Source: CAZBWE01 sp964495465 (lineage in GTDB: Bacteria > Planctomycetota > Phycisphaerae > Sedimentisphaerales > Anaerobacaceae). Taken from it: a stretch of 39,725 bases of DNA. The stretch covers positions 1 to 39,725 of the forward strand of contig CAZBWE010000012.1 of assembly GCA_964495465.1 (NCBI GenBank), in the 5' to 3' direction. Shown here piece after piece: positions 15,619 through 23,739 of the stretch. The position numbers were made by a program, and so were the translations under genes. The notes beneath the pieces are model-generated. The model searched no databases and was not told the DNA's origin. It saw only the letters and a program-made list of their open reading frames with translations. Position 1 is the stretch's first letter, and every line of letters begins with the position of its first letter.

Positions 15619-16725
15619 TCAAGCCAATCTCCCCTGACTTTTCGCCATTTTACCTGCTATCGCCTCTTTAATCAACTCTGTTATTGCATCTTCTCCGCTG
15701 ACCAGCTTTAGCTCAATTACCAGGTATCCTGATGTTATATCTGCCCCGTTGTGTCTTTTCTCTATTGGCAGTTTGCTGAAATCTTTTTGCGTTGTTAGTA
15801 TCAGCTCCGCCTTTTGCTCTTTGGCCCATCCATAGATATCTTCGATATCTCTTTTTGTATAGTGATAATGGTCATCATAGATTTTCGTGCCGACCAGATT
15901 GGCTCCAAGTCCTTTTATCATATTTACAAAGGCATCAGGATTACCAATCCCGCAAAAAGCAAATACCTTTTTGCCCTTTAGTTGTTCAAGCCCGAACTCT
16001 TTATCGCCTGTAGTTCTTGCACAGACCGCCGAATGCACAGATCTCGCAATTATCATATCCGGTTTAATCTTCTGAATTTTCGCTTCAATTTTATGCAGGT
16101 CAGGTTCGGTTACCTGGTCACTTCTTGTAATAACAACCGCGTCAGCTCTTTTGAGAGAATCGACCGGCTCCCTTAACAGCCCCGCAGGCAGCAGCTTGCC
16201 GTAACCGAAAGGCCGCGTTGCATCGATTGTTACAATATCAAGGTCTCTTGCTAATCTGCGGTGTTGAAATCCGTCATCCATAATCAGGATTTCTGCACCG
16301 TGTTTATTCACCGCCTCATTCGCACCTGCAACACGGTCGGGATTTACAATCACTTTTGCCTGCGGACAGCTTTCTGCAAGAATCCCCGGCTCATCCGAGT
16401 AGTTTTGAGTTTTTAGCTTTAAGTTTCCAGTTGTCCTATACCCTCTGGTTAATATGGCACACTTAATCTCATTTTTCAGCAGGTATTCACAGAGCCAGAT
16501 AACAAAAGGCGTCTTTCCCGTCCCGCCCGTTGTTATATTCCCAATACTTATAACTATTGCATCTACGCATCGCACTTTCAACCATCCTCTGGTATAAAGA
16601 AAGTTGCGTATGACAATTACAAGCTTATAAGGCAGCGAAATTAACCTAAGTAAAAACCGAAGTATTTGCGACCTCAAACCAGCTCTTCTCCCCGAGACTA
16701 ATTGTGTAAAATAATATTGATTCAA
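15619..16725 (-). CDS. lpxK: Tetraacyldisaccharide 4'-kinase LpxK
   Basis: 368 residues. The N-terminal membrane-associated helix region (ILRFLLRLISLPYKLVIVIRN) is followed by the P-loop SIGNITTGGTGKTPF. Next come MDDGFQHRRLARDLDIVTID and PFGYGKLLPAGLLREP, then RADAVVITRSDQ, all LpxK signatures. It phosphorylates the 4' position of the lipid A disaccharide at the inner face of the membrane. It is the first gene of the LPS core operon, which implies that this organism makes lipid A. The annotated start is TTG 16725 with a weak context; an in-frame TTG at 16677 (just before RSQILRF) preceded by GGGGAG is an alternative that keeps the whole conserved part. Confidence 0.95.
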   Translation of the reverse strand: MNQYYFTQLVSGRRAGLRSQILRFLLRLISLPYKLVIVIRNFLYTRGWLKVRCVDAIVISIGNITTGGTGKTPFVIWLCEYLLKNEIKCAILTRGYRTTGNLKLKTQNYSDEPGILAESCPQAKVIVNPDRVAGANEAVNKHGAEILIMDDGFQHRRLARDLDIVTIDATRPFGYGKLLPAGLLREPVDSLKRADAVVITRSDQVTEPDLHKIEAKIQKIKPDMIIARSVHSAVCARTTGDKEFGLEQLKGKKVFAFCGIGNPDAFVNMIKGLGANLVGTKIYDDHYHYTKRDIEDIYGWAKEQKAELILTTQKDFSKLPIEKRHNGADITSGYLVIELKLVSGEDAITELIKEAIAGKMAKSQGRLA

Positions 16726-17086
16726 TATAAAATTTCTTAATAAACTCTTTTAACAAAAGGCCGTTATACCATAGGAAATGTCGATTTTCAGACAATTAAA
16801 ATCAAAATACTCGGCAACAATCACGAGGGACACCATCCCATATTATAGGGTCTTGACAATATTTTATAGGACAATCTTCGTCTTCGCAAACTAATTGCAC
16901 GGATAATTATAAACGGACGTTGCCGATTTTGTCCTGAACGGACGCAGTGAGAGTTTTGATTATCCCACCTAAGACAATGTTAATACATCAATAATCGCCA
17001 AAAACGATAAATTTGCAAAAATCTAAGCTCTCATAGAGTCGATATATGCTAAAAAGTGAAACTGGGGCATTTTCTTCACTGAACAT
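16726..17086. other. 361-bp divergent intergenic region between lpxK and the second sensor kinase
   Basis: Must hold the promoters of the LPS operon (minus) and of the kinase/regulator pair (plus). A perfect -35 TTGACA lies at 16853-16858, but no good -10 box is found at the right distance on that strand. On the minus strand ATTGTCCTATAAAA (16862-16875) followed by CTATAATATGGG resembles the element at 7480-7518. On the minus strand, GGTATAACG near 16765-16775 may be a -10 for lpxK. No coding ORF is supported. Confidence 0.4.
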
Positions 17087-18643
17087 ATGCTCAAGATACA
17101 AAACATAACAATAAAAAGAAAGCTCATTTCAATCATAATGGCTGTCTGCATCGTAGCGCTTTTTTTAGCAGGAGCAGCGTTTATTGCCTGGCAGTGGTTT
17201 GGCATCCGCAGTACGATGGTGCATAATCTGTTAACTCAGGCGAGAATGATAGCGTCCAACAGTAAAGCTGCTTTGTCTTTTAAGGATGCAGAAGATGCCA
17301 AAGGGGTATTACAATCTTTAAAAGCTGAACCTTCTGTCGTATTCGGGGGAATTTACACAAAAGACGGCGAAACTTTTGCCACCTATAATCGAAATGATTA
17401 CGAATTATGGAAAGTCAAACCGGGCAAACTTCAGAAAAAAGGCGCCAGTTTTAATAAGGAGTTTCTGACTATTTTCGAACCCATCGCCGTCGAAGCCGAA
17501 GAAACCGGCACAGTGTGTCTGCGTTCGGACCTGGTGCCTTTGGATACAATGCTGAAGAATAATATCAGTATAATGTTCACGGTTCTGCTGGTTGCCTCCT
17601 TAGTGGCTTATCTTATGTCATCCGGCCTCCAGGGTATTATTTCAAAGCCGGTTCTTGACCTGGCTAAAATTGCGAAAATCGTCTCTGAAAAAAAAGAGTA
17701 CTCCGTTCGGGCGGCAAAACATAGCAGCGACGAAATTGGAATTCTCATTGAAGCTTTCAACGAAATGTTGAACCAAATCCAGAAACGAGACTTCGCTTTA
17801 GTCAATACCAACGAGGAGCTGGAAAAAAGAGTCGAAGAACGGACTACCGAGCTTAGGCAGGAAATCGTTGTGCGAAGAAAAGCCGAAGAGGAGCTCGCAG
17901 CGACTGTGAAAAAGCTGGCAATTTCAAACAGAGAGCTTCGTGAGTTTACACGCATAGCCGCACACGACTTGAAAACACCGGTTCGCGGAATTAGTATTCT
18001 TTCCGACTGGATATCGGAAGATTATGCCAAAAAATTCGACATAATTGGCCGCGAAAATGGCAGGTTGCTCGCCGTCAGAGCAAAGAGAATGAATGACCTG
18101 CTTGATTCGATTATTCAATATTCACAACTCACCCTAACCGATTACAAAAAAGAAAAGCTGGACTTGAATATTCTCGTCAATACTACAATTGAATCAATTA
18201 ATTCTCCTGACAATATCGAGATAATTGTCGAGAATAAGCTGCCTGTTATATTTGGTGTCCGAAAGTTTATTTCACAAATATTTGAGAACCTCTTAAGCAA
18301 TGCCATAAAACATATGGACAAGCCCGTCGGCAGGGTCAGAATCGAATGCACGGAAGAAGACGATTACTGGCAATTCAAAATTTCCGATAACGGCCCGGGA
18401 ATTGAGGAAAGGTATTTCGATAAGATCTTTGAAATATTCCAGATACTTTCAATTCGTGACGAGACCGAGAGCATCGGCATTGGCCTGCCGATAGTCAAAA
18501 AGATTATTGAGATGTATGAGGGCAGGATATGGGTCCAATCAACACCCGGTCAGGGAAGCACCTTCTTTTTCACGCTTCCCAAAAAAGAAAGTGAAGAGAT
18601 AGAACATGCTGCAGCAGAATTACAAACCGGTGTTATTGGTTGA
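17087..18643 (+). CDS. Membrane sensor histidine kinase (periplasmic CHASE-like sensor, HAMP, HisKA, HATPase)
   Basis: 518 residues. TM1 at about 13-35, a periplasmic domain of about 125 residues (MIASNSKAALSFKDAEDAKGVLQSLKAEPSV resembles CHASE8-type sensors, split here only by name), TM2 at about 160-180, HAMP (about 181-235), a coiled coil containing EERTTELRQEI, HisKA with His293 in RIAAHDLKTPVRG and a HATPase domain (about 385-505) with NLLSNAIKH, ISDNGPGI and IGIGLPIVKKI. The last 38 bp overlap the following response regulator, so the two are coupled. The input is probably an extracytoplasmic small molecule; it cannot be named. ATG 17087 has no clear Shine-Dalgarno. The coiled coil and HisKA resemble those of bacteriophytochrome-like kinases that signal to Rcp1-type regulators. 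Confidence 0.93.
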   Translation: MLKIQNITIKRKLISIIMAVCIVALFLAGAAFIAWQWFGIRSTMVHNLLTQARMIASNSKAALSFKDAEDAKGVLQSLKAEPSVVFGGIYTKDGETFATYNRNDYELWKVKPGKLQKKGASFNKEFLTIFEPIAVEAEETGTVCLRSDLVPLDTMLKNNISIMFTVLLVASLVAYLMSSGLQGIISKPVLDLAKIAKIVSEKKEYSVRAAKHSSDEIGILIEAFNEMLNQIQKRDFALVNTNEELEKRVEERTTELRQEIVVRRKAEEELAATVKKLAISNRELREFTRIAAHDLKTPVRGISILSDWISEDYAKKFDIIGRENGRLLAVRAKRMNDLLDSIIQYSQLTLTDYKKEKLDLNILVNTTIESINSPDNIEIIVENKLPVIFGVRKFISQIFENLLSNAIKHMDKPVGRVRIECTEEDDYWQFKISDNGPGIEERYFDKIFEIFQILSIRDETESIGIGLPIVKKIIEMYEGRIWVQSTPGQGSTFFFTLPKKESEEIEHAAAELQTGVIG

Positions 18644-19031
18644 AGATGATACCGTTGATGCAATGGCTGTAGAAAAGGCATTCAAGCATCTTAATATTAA
18701 AAACAAATTAGCCCATACAACCAACGGCGAAGAGGCGCTTGAATACCTGAAAAACACTGACAATACAAAACCGGGTATTATCTTCCTTGATCTAAATATG
18801 CCCAAAATGGGTGGTATCGAATTTATGAAGGTTATTAAAGCTGATGACAATCTGAAAAAGATACCTGTAGTAATACTAACTACATCTAAAACCGAGCAGG
18901 ATAGAGTTAAAACTTTCGACCTGAGGATTGCCGGTTACATTATGAAGCCAATGTATCAAAACAGCTTGATAGAAATGATAGACAAAATTCACCAGTATTG
19001 GGAAATGACCATATTCCCAGATGATTATTAA
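18606..19031 (+). CDS. Single-domain response regulator (CheY/Rcp1-like)
   Basis: 141 residues, receiver domain only. The acidic pocket is LLVEDDTVDAMAVE, the phosphoacceptor Asp62 is in IIFLDLNMPKMGG, the conserved Thr/Lys positions are in VVILTTSK and GYIMKPM. The Rcp1-like features are the DLNMPKMGGIEFMKVIK stretch and the C-terminal IHQYWEM. It starts inside the end of the kinase gene and is surely its partner. With no output domain it must act by protein contact or feed a phosphorelay. Confidence 0.95.
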   Translation: MLQQNYKPVLLVEDDTVDAMAVEKAFKHLNIKNKLAHTTNGEEALEYLKNTDNTKPGIIFLDLNMPKMGGIEFMKVIKADDNLKKIPVVILTTSKTEQDRVKTFDLRIAGYIMKPMYQNSLIEMIDKIHQYWEMTIFPDDY

Positions 19032-19071
19032 ACTCAGCGTAAACCTGTTCTACACGGATTGCAAATAAATA

Positions 19072-20151
19072 TCAGCTTTCTATTTTCTCTATAACGGCAT
19101 CAGCCATCTCGCTTGTTCCGACGGCGGTCGGGTCGTCCCGTTGCGGTTTCATATCGTATGTTACATATTTACCCTCGGCGATGACTGCTGCCACGGCATT
19201 CTCGAGTTTATCCGCCTCGGCTTTTTTGCCCATATGTCTTAACATCATCACGCCGCTAAGTATCAGGGCGGTGGGATTGACCTTATTTTGTCCTTTATAT
19301 TTCGGAGCGCTGCCGTGCGTCGCCTCGAAGATGGCTGCCTTATCACCGATATTTGCTCCCGGTGCAACGCCCAGCCCTCCTACCAGCCCCGCGCACAAAT
19401 CGCTTAAGATATCTCCGTAGAGATTCGGCAGCACGATTACATCGTAAAGCTCCGGCTTTTGAATCAATTGCATACACATATTGTCAACGATGCGGTCCTC
19501 GAATTCGATATCGGTATTTTTCTTTGCGACTTCCCTGCTGACGTCGAGCCACAACCCGTCAGAAAATTTCATAATGTTTGCTTTGTGCACACTCGTTACC
19601 TTTTTGCGTCCCATCTTGCGTGCATAGTCGAATGCGAATTGAACGATCCGTTCTGTGGCCCTGACCGATATCGGCTTTATACTGACTCCGGCATCTTTAC
19701 CTATTTTTCGCTCGCTGTGTTTATTTATCCAGTCAATAATCTCAGCCGTTTCGCCTTTTCCTTTTTCAAATTCAATACCCGCATAAAGGTCTTCGGTATT
19801 TTCTCGCACAACAACAAGGTCGATGTCGGTATATCTGCTTCGCACCCCCTTATAGCTTTTACAGGGCCGCAGGCACGCATACAGGTCGAGCGTCTGCCTG
19901 AGATACACATTTATACTTCTAAATCCGGTCCCGACGGGAGTAGTAATAGGCGCCTTCAGCGCAACACCATTTTTCCTGATGGATTCAACCGTCGTTTCCG
20001 GCAGCGGCGTCCCTGTACGCTCCATTACATCTGTGCCTGCCTCGACTATATCCCATTTTATCCCTGCACCGGTGGCATCGACGCATCTTCGTGCTGCTTC
20101 TGCTATCTCAGGCCCAATCCCATCGCCCGTAACCAGGGTAACTTTATTCAT
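19072..20151 (-). CDS. NAD-dependent isocitrate dehydrogenase family protein
   Basis: 359 residues. Beta-decarboxylating dehydrogenase family: VTLVTGDGIGPEI at the start, RSINVYLRQTLDLYACLRP (substrate-binding Arg residues), VVVRENTEDLYAGIE, VTSVHKANIMKFSDGLW, PNLYGDILSDLCAGLVGGLG (metal-binding Asp residues) and FEATHGSAPKYKGQNKVNPTA for the cofactor. ENTEDLYAGIE and the Ser-containing substrate loop favour isocitrate over 3-isopropylmalate, and the length fits the short NAD-type enzyme. It converts isocitrate to 2-oxoglutarate in the citric acid cycle. Monocistronic, with its stop facing the response regulator. Homoisocitrate dehydrogenase is a less likely alternative. Confidence 0.92.
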   Translation of the reverse strand: MNKVTLVTGDGIGPEIAEAARRCVDATGAGIKWDIVEAGTDVMERTGTPLPETTVESIRKNGVALKAPITTPVGTGFRSINVYLRQTLDLYACLRPCKSYKGVRSRYTDIDLVVVRENTEDLYAGIEFEKGKGETAEIIDWINKHSERKIGKDAGVSIKPISVRATERIVQFAFDYARKMGRKKVTSVHKANIMKFSDGLWLDVSREVAKKNTDIEFEDRIVDNMCMQLIQKPELYDVIVLPNLYGDILSDLCAGLVGGLGVAPGANIGDKAAIFEATHGSAPKYKGQNKVNPTALILSGVMMLRHMGKKAEADKLENAVAAVIAEGKYVTYDMKPQRDDPTAVGTSEMADAVIEKIES

Positions 20152-20543
20152 TATCGCTCCTGTTCATATTATACTGGCAATTAAAAGTAGCGTTAGACGA
20201 ATATCTTATCCGTTTTTTCTTTTTGTGCAACAAAAAAGCCCTGCGAGCAAGTTTGAGTAAGCAAAATGCTTTGTAGAAACCTTCATATTTGTCATGCTGT
20301 CCATAAGGACTCCATAGGAGAGCCACAAGGCGAAGCATCTGGCCGGCGAACGACAATTTCACCTCGCTGCCCAGATTCTTCACACGCCTTTGACGGGTTC
20401 AGTCCTCGGGACTCCTCACGGAGAATGACTTTCTGGTAAGTTTTCTACAGAGCATAAAAAAATATAAACTTGCACATTTAACAGATATAAGATTTAATCA
20501 GGTATCTATATTGTGCAGTATCTAATGTTTTTTGTTTTTATAA
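20152..20543. other. Divergent intergenic region holding dispersed repeat copy 2
   Basis: 392 bp between the dehydrogenase (-) and the alkaline phosphatase (+). About 20290-20434 matches the layout of the repeat at 3001-3103: TTTGTCATGCTG, then GCGAAGCATCTGGCCGG, CAGATTCTTCAC and finally CGGAGAATGACTTT. The copies are diverged and the inner parts differ. No ORF is supported; both gene promoters should be here but no convincing box pair was identified. Confidence 0.55.
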
Positions 20544-20558
20544 ATGGAGTTTAAGAAG

Positions 20559-21668
20559 ATGGCCAGAGCAAAAAATCTCGTAATGTTGACACTATTTGTT
20601 CTACTAACCGTTATATCCGGCTGTTCGACTTCACCAGATAATATCATTCTCTGCATCGGTGACGGAATGGGCTTTGAACACGTCCGCGCTGCATCAATGT
20701 TCGCAAGTGGCGAAGAAGGCACACTTTGCTTCGAAAGCTTCCCGCATCAGACATCTATGACCACGCATTCTGCGAATTATGCAATAACCGATTCAGCCGC
20801 ATCGGGCACAGCAATGGCCACGGGACAAAAGGTCAATAATAAGGTCCTGAACATGCAAATCCCCGGCGATGGCTCGGAACTGCAGACACTGCTGGAACAT
20901 TTCAAGCAAGAAGGAAAAGCCGTCGGCCTGGTTACCACGACTCCCATCACGCACGCAACCCCTGCTGCTTTCGCCGCACATGAGCCAAGTCGATACGATT
21001 ATAACAACATCGCAGAAGACTATCTTACACAGACAAAACCAAATGTGCTGCTTGGGGCAGGTGAACATGGAATGTCACCCCAGGCCGCAAAAGACGCCGG
21101 ATATATTGTCATACTCGACTTAAATGGCCTTCAGAATCTAAACACCGAAGAAGTATCGATGGTCTCAGGCCAGTTCGGAGATGATATCCCCTATGAGACA
21201 AAATGGAAAGGAAATCTGCCGCACCTGTCACAGATGACTGAAACCGCACTGAAGATTCTCGATAACGACCCCGACGGTTTTTTCCTTATGGTTGAAGGCG
21301 GGAAAATTGACTGGGCAGGACACGATAATAATCTCCCCGACATAGTAGGCGAAACAGTAGAGTTCGAGAATTCCATACAAACAATACTCGAATGGACAAA
21401 GTCAGCAAATGGCACTTTGCTGATTGTTACCGCAGACCATGAAACCGGCGGGCTGAAAATCATAAAGAATAACGGCAAAGGAAAACTCCCCGACGTTACC
21501 TTCTCTTCGAAAGACCATACCGCAGCGGAGGTCCCCGTATATGCCTGGGGAAAAAGAGCCGGACTTTTTACAGGCCGAATGGACAATACCGACATACACA
21601 AAAAAATTATCAAAGCCACGGAAAAGAAAACTCCTTTCATCCGGCTCTTCGGTAAATCTTCCCAATAA
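20559..21668 (+). CDS. Alkaline phosphatase, lipoprotein
   Basis: 369 residues from ATG 20559, which has GGAG 9 bases upstream; ATG 20544 is an alternative adding five residues. The N terminus is a lipoprotein signal (LVMLTLFVLLTVISGC), so the enzyme is probably anchored to a membrane outside the cytoplasm. The PhoA-type metallo-core is complete: LCIGDGMG, TDSAASGTAMATG with the Ser nucleophile, TTTPITHATPAAFAAH, LMVEGGKIDWAGHDN, VTADHETGG and HTAAEVPVYAWG. It releases phosphate from phosphomonoesters. Shorter than E. coli PhoA, like many bacterial homologues. Single gene; no Pho box or phosphate transport gene was seen next to it. Confidence 0.93.
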   Translation: MARAKNLVMLTLFVLLTVISGCSTSPDNIILCIGDGMGFEHVRAASMFASGEEGTLCFESFPHQTSMTTHSANYAITDSAASGTAMATGQKVNNKVLNMQIPGDGSELQTLLEHFKQEGKAVGLVTTTPITHATPAAFAAHEPSRYDYNNIAEDYLTQTKPNVLLGAGEHGMSPQAAKDAGYIVILDLNGLQNLNTEEVSMVSGQFGDDIPYETKWKGNLPHLSQMTETALKILDNDPDGFFLMVEGGKIDWAGHDNNLPDIVGETVEFENSIQTILEWTKSANGTLLIVTADHETGGLKIIKNNGKGKLPDVTFSSKDHTAAEVPVYAWGKRAGLFTGRMDNTDIHKKIIKATEKKTPFIRLFGKSSQ

Positions 21669-21814
21669 TTACCACGCCACTGCGTCTCTGATGCGAGTCG
21701 AGACGGCGAAGCAAAAGACACAGACGCTTAGGTTGAAATGACTTAGGACTTTTTCTGTAGAGCAAAAAATTTACAATATAAGGGGCATTTTTGATTAATT
21801 TTGCGGTTTTTCAC

Positions 21815-21854
21815 TTGACTTTTAAGCACAGGAGGGGATAAGATATGTTATAAT
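21815..21854 (+). promoter_or_regulatory. Possible promoter of the first PEP-CTERM gene
   Basis: TTGACT at 21815-21820 and TAAGAT at 21839-21844 with an 18-bp spacer; a better -10 match, TATAAT at 21849-21854, has a 28-bp gap to the same -35. An upstream gap of about 150 bp after the phosphatase holds an inverted repeat CGTCTC/GAGACG (21683-21705) without a T-run. Confidence 0.4.
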
Positions 21855-21940
21855 AAAGCTATGCTGAGGAGGCGATTATAAGCCGAACGAAACGGAAGGA
21901 GCGGCTCAAAAATTAAAATATCAATTTGAGGAGGTTGGAG

Positions 21941-22612
21941 ATGGTGAGAAAGAAATTAAAAAAGCTAACTTTTGCCGCAATAGCTGCATTAGCAATAATT
22001 AGCTGTCCAAGGTCGTCGGCTGCAATCGTAACAACTATCTATGAGTTTGTGCCTGACCAAAGCACGGTTGCCGTATATGGCAGGATTATTTCTACCTACC
22101 CTATTGAAGGACAATTCCAGTTAACAGTTGATTATGATGCTGACATTGCTTCGTTTGACCAGGTTAATGCTACTATCAGTGAGGAGATCCACTTTTACGA
22201 CTATTTTGGCGAAGACCCTGTATATACTGATAACCTGGATGTCATATTTCATATGACCGAGATGGTCAGCACAAGCGTTAGTGAAACGGAGATTGATTTT
22301 TTGTTTGAAAAGGACATCCCGGGCTTTTCCCCATACGCTGATGTCCACCTGACACTTACCTTTCTGGACAATTCGGTTCAGTTGACTGGTTATTTTACCG
22401 AACCTGTGGCTGACGGTCGTTACTTTCTGTTAGATGCTGTTGCTGTCCCTGAGCCGGCGAGCATATTGATTCTCGCTTTCGGCGGGCTGATTGTTAGAAG
22501 GCGGTTTTTCCCCAACAAAAAGAGCGAGCACATAAAAATTGAGAAAATTTTGTTTGTGGAGGAGGTGAAACCCTGTTGCAAAGGCGGATTCTATACGTTT
22601 CTTTCTTGGTAA
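21941..22612 (+). CDS. PEP-CTERM sorting-domain protein
   Basis: 223 residues from ATG 21941, which has GAGGAGGTTGGAG directly before it; the in-frame TTG at 21926 is not needed. Signal peptide (KLTFAAIAALAIISCPRSSAA), then a beta-rich domain of about 150 residues (IEGQFQLTVDYDADIASF) of no recognised family. Then the PEP-CTERM signal VPEPASILILAFGGLIVRRR, which exosortase normally cuts to attach the protein at the cell surface. Unusually the ORF continues for 35 residues past the RRR cluster, where such proteins nearly always end. A frameshift in the TTTTTCCCC/AACAAAAA stretch (about 22504-22522) would restore an early stop. Overlaps the next ORF by 37 bp. No exosortase gene is in the window. 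Confidence 0.85.
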   Translation: MVRKKLKKLTFAAIAALAIISCPRSSAAIVTTIYEFVPDQSTVAVYGRIISTYPIEGQFQLTVDYDADIASFDQVNATISEEIHFYDYFGEDPVYTDNLDVIFHMTEMVSTSVSETEIDFLFEKDIPGFSPYADVHLTLTFLDNSVQLTGYFTEPVADGRYFLLDAVAVPEPASILILAFGGLIVRRRFFPNKKSEHIKIEKILFVEEVKPCCKGGFYTFLSW

Positions 22613-23085
22613 TTCTTGTCATTAGCTTTTCCAGTATGGCCTTTGGCCAAAGTCCATCTAAAGTTCCTCGGAAAGCAAGAGAATTACAACTTGAGGAATT
22701 GCGTGCCTCGATTAATAGTGCAGCCAAAGAACCGGCACGAGCTTTCAAGACAAAAGAGGGATATTTGCGTTTTATTGGAGCGCCTCCTACGACACATTTT
22801 GCTGTTGAGCCGAGCAAACGCGGTATCGCCCGGGAAGCGGCCAGCGCATTTCTGCAAAAATGGCGCAATCTTTTTGTCAAGGATAATCCTGCCGTGGAGT
22901 TCAGTGTTAATCGTATCAATACTCACGAATCGCGAAGCTACGTCCGCTATCGGCAGATGTATGCCGGCCTGCCGATTAGAAGCGCAGAGATAATCGTGCA
23001 GGTCAACTCTCAAGGTGGTATTGAAGTCGTGGTGAGTGATATTATGTGTTTTTTTCGCTTGCAAATTTTGGGGAAAGTGGTATAA
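22576..23085 (+). pseudogene. Truncated M4-type metallopeptidase: signal peptide and FTP propeptide only
   Basis: 169 codons from TTG 22576 behind a strong GAGGAGGTG. Signal peptide (LYVSFLVILVISFSSMAFG), then a propeptide of the fungalysin/thermolysin type (FTP): AASAFLQKWRNLFVKDNP, RSYVRYRQMYAGLPIRSAEI and VQVNSQGGIEVVVSD. In the family this precedes a catalytic domain of 300 or more residues with HExxH; here the frame ends 11 residues after VVSD, in the sequence MCFFRLQILGKVV. The last codons are the -35/-10 region of the next gene (23059-23086). The simplest reading is a gene cut short by a deletion that joined it to a foreign promoter; a free secreted propeptide acting as an inhibitor is less likely but possible. 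Confidence 0.75.
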
Positions 23086-23086
23086 T
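23059..23086 (+). promoter_or_regulatory. Probable promoter of the BsuPI/C25 gene pair
   Basis: TTGCAA at 23059-23064 and TATAAT at 23081-23086 with a 16-bp spacer, about 85 bp before the ATG at 23170. It lies within the last codons of the truncated metallopeptidase ORF. The following leader has an imperfect inverted repeat CCAAGCCAAT / ATTGGTTTG and ends in AAATATCAATTTTGAGGAGG, nearly the same as the leader of the gene at 21941. Confidence 0.6.
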
Positions 23087-23169
23087 ACGTAAGTAACGGA
23101 TGAGGGCCAAGCCAATATGCTATTAGGCAGGATTGGTTTGCTAAACTAAATATCAATTTTGAGGAGGAG

Positions 23170-23739
23170 ATGATGAAAACGAGATTACTTACAATTCTGG
23201 CAGTGGTAATACTGGTGCATGGGACTGCTCAGCTTGCGAGAGCGGCACTGGTTGATTCAAATTCCATAATCGAGGACAACATAGAATATTACATCCAGGT
23301 GGATAAATCTATTTATGACCTGGGTGAAAGCGTGGAGATATTATACAGGGTTACAAACTTAGGTGAAGACCCTGTAATTTTGGGAATATCAAAACGGTCA
23401 CCATATTGCTATGAGTTTTTTATTACGGACGAGAATAATGACCACGTTTGGAAGTGGCCATGGGGTTTACCTATTGAGAGCGGAAACTTCTATCTGGGAC
23501 CGTATGCGTCCAGGGAACACCAGGTTGTCTGGGATATGATGAATGATAACGGGACATGGTTTGAAACTGACGATTACCCAGTAGGGCCCGGCATATACGA
23601 GATATCCGGAGGGTTGTTCAATATCCCGACACCTCCTCTGTCGGTTACTATTCAAATAATCCCGGAACCAGCCACAATAGTTTTCTTGGCAGTTGGGATG
23701 ATTGGATTGGTTCTAAGAAAACAGGGATGTGAAAAATGA
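23170..23739 (+). CDS. BsuPI-like (proteinase-inhibitor fold) PEP-CTERM protein
   Basis: 189 residues. Signal peptide (LLTILAVVILVHGTAQLARA), then an Ig-like domain resembling BsuPI intracellular proteinase inhibitor: IQVDKSIYDLGESVEILYRV followed by TNLGEDPVIL, and YPVGPGIYEISGGL. It ends with a PEP-CTERM signal IPEPATIVFLAVGMIGLVLR and a short basic tail, so it should be surface-anchored by exosortase. The stop codon overlaps the start of the C25 peptidase by 4 bp (ATGA), so the two are made together. That pairing suggests an inhibitor, chaperone or anchor for the peptidase; the BsuPI fold also occurs in proteins that are not inhibitors, so the role is inferred. Ribosome-binding site GAGGAGGAGAT before ATG ATG. 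Confidence 0.8.
   Translation: MMKTRLLTILAVVILVHGTAQLARAALVDSNSIIEDNIEYYIQVDKSIYDLGESVEILYRVTNLGEDPVILGISKRSPYCYEFFITDENNDHVWKWPWGLPIESGNFYLGPYASREHQVVWDMMNDNGTWFETDDYPVGPGIYEISGGLFNIPTPPLSVTIQIIPEPATIVFLAVGMIGLVLRKQGCEK

Noticed and set aside
16853..16881. TTGACA in the lpxK/kinase gap as a plus-strand promoter
   Set aside because: The -35 is perfect but the sequence 16-18 bp later (around CTTCGT) is not a -10 box, so it was not listed as a promoter.
19459..20184. 241-codon plus-strand ORF antisense to the isocitrate dehydrogenase gene
   Set aside because: The opposite strand encodes a complete, motif-rich dehydrogenase; the antisense product has no recognisable feature.
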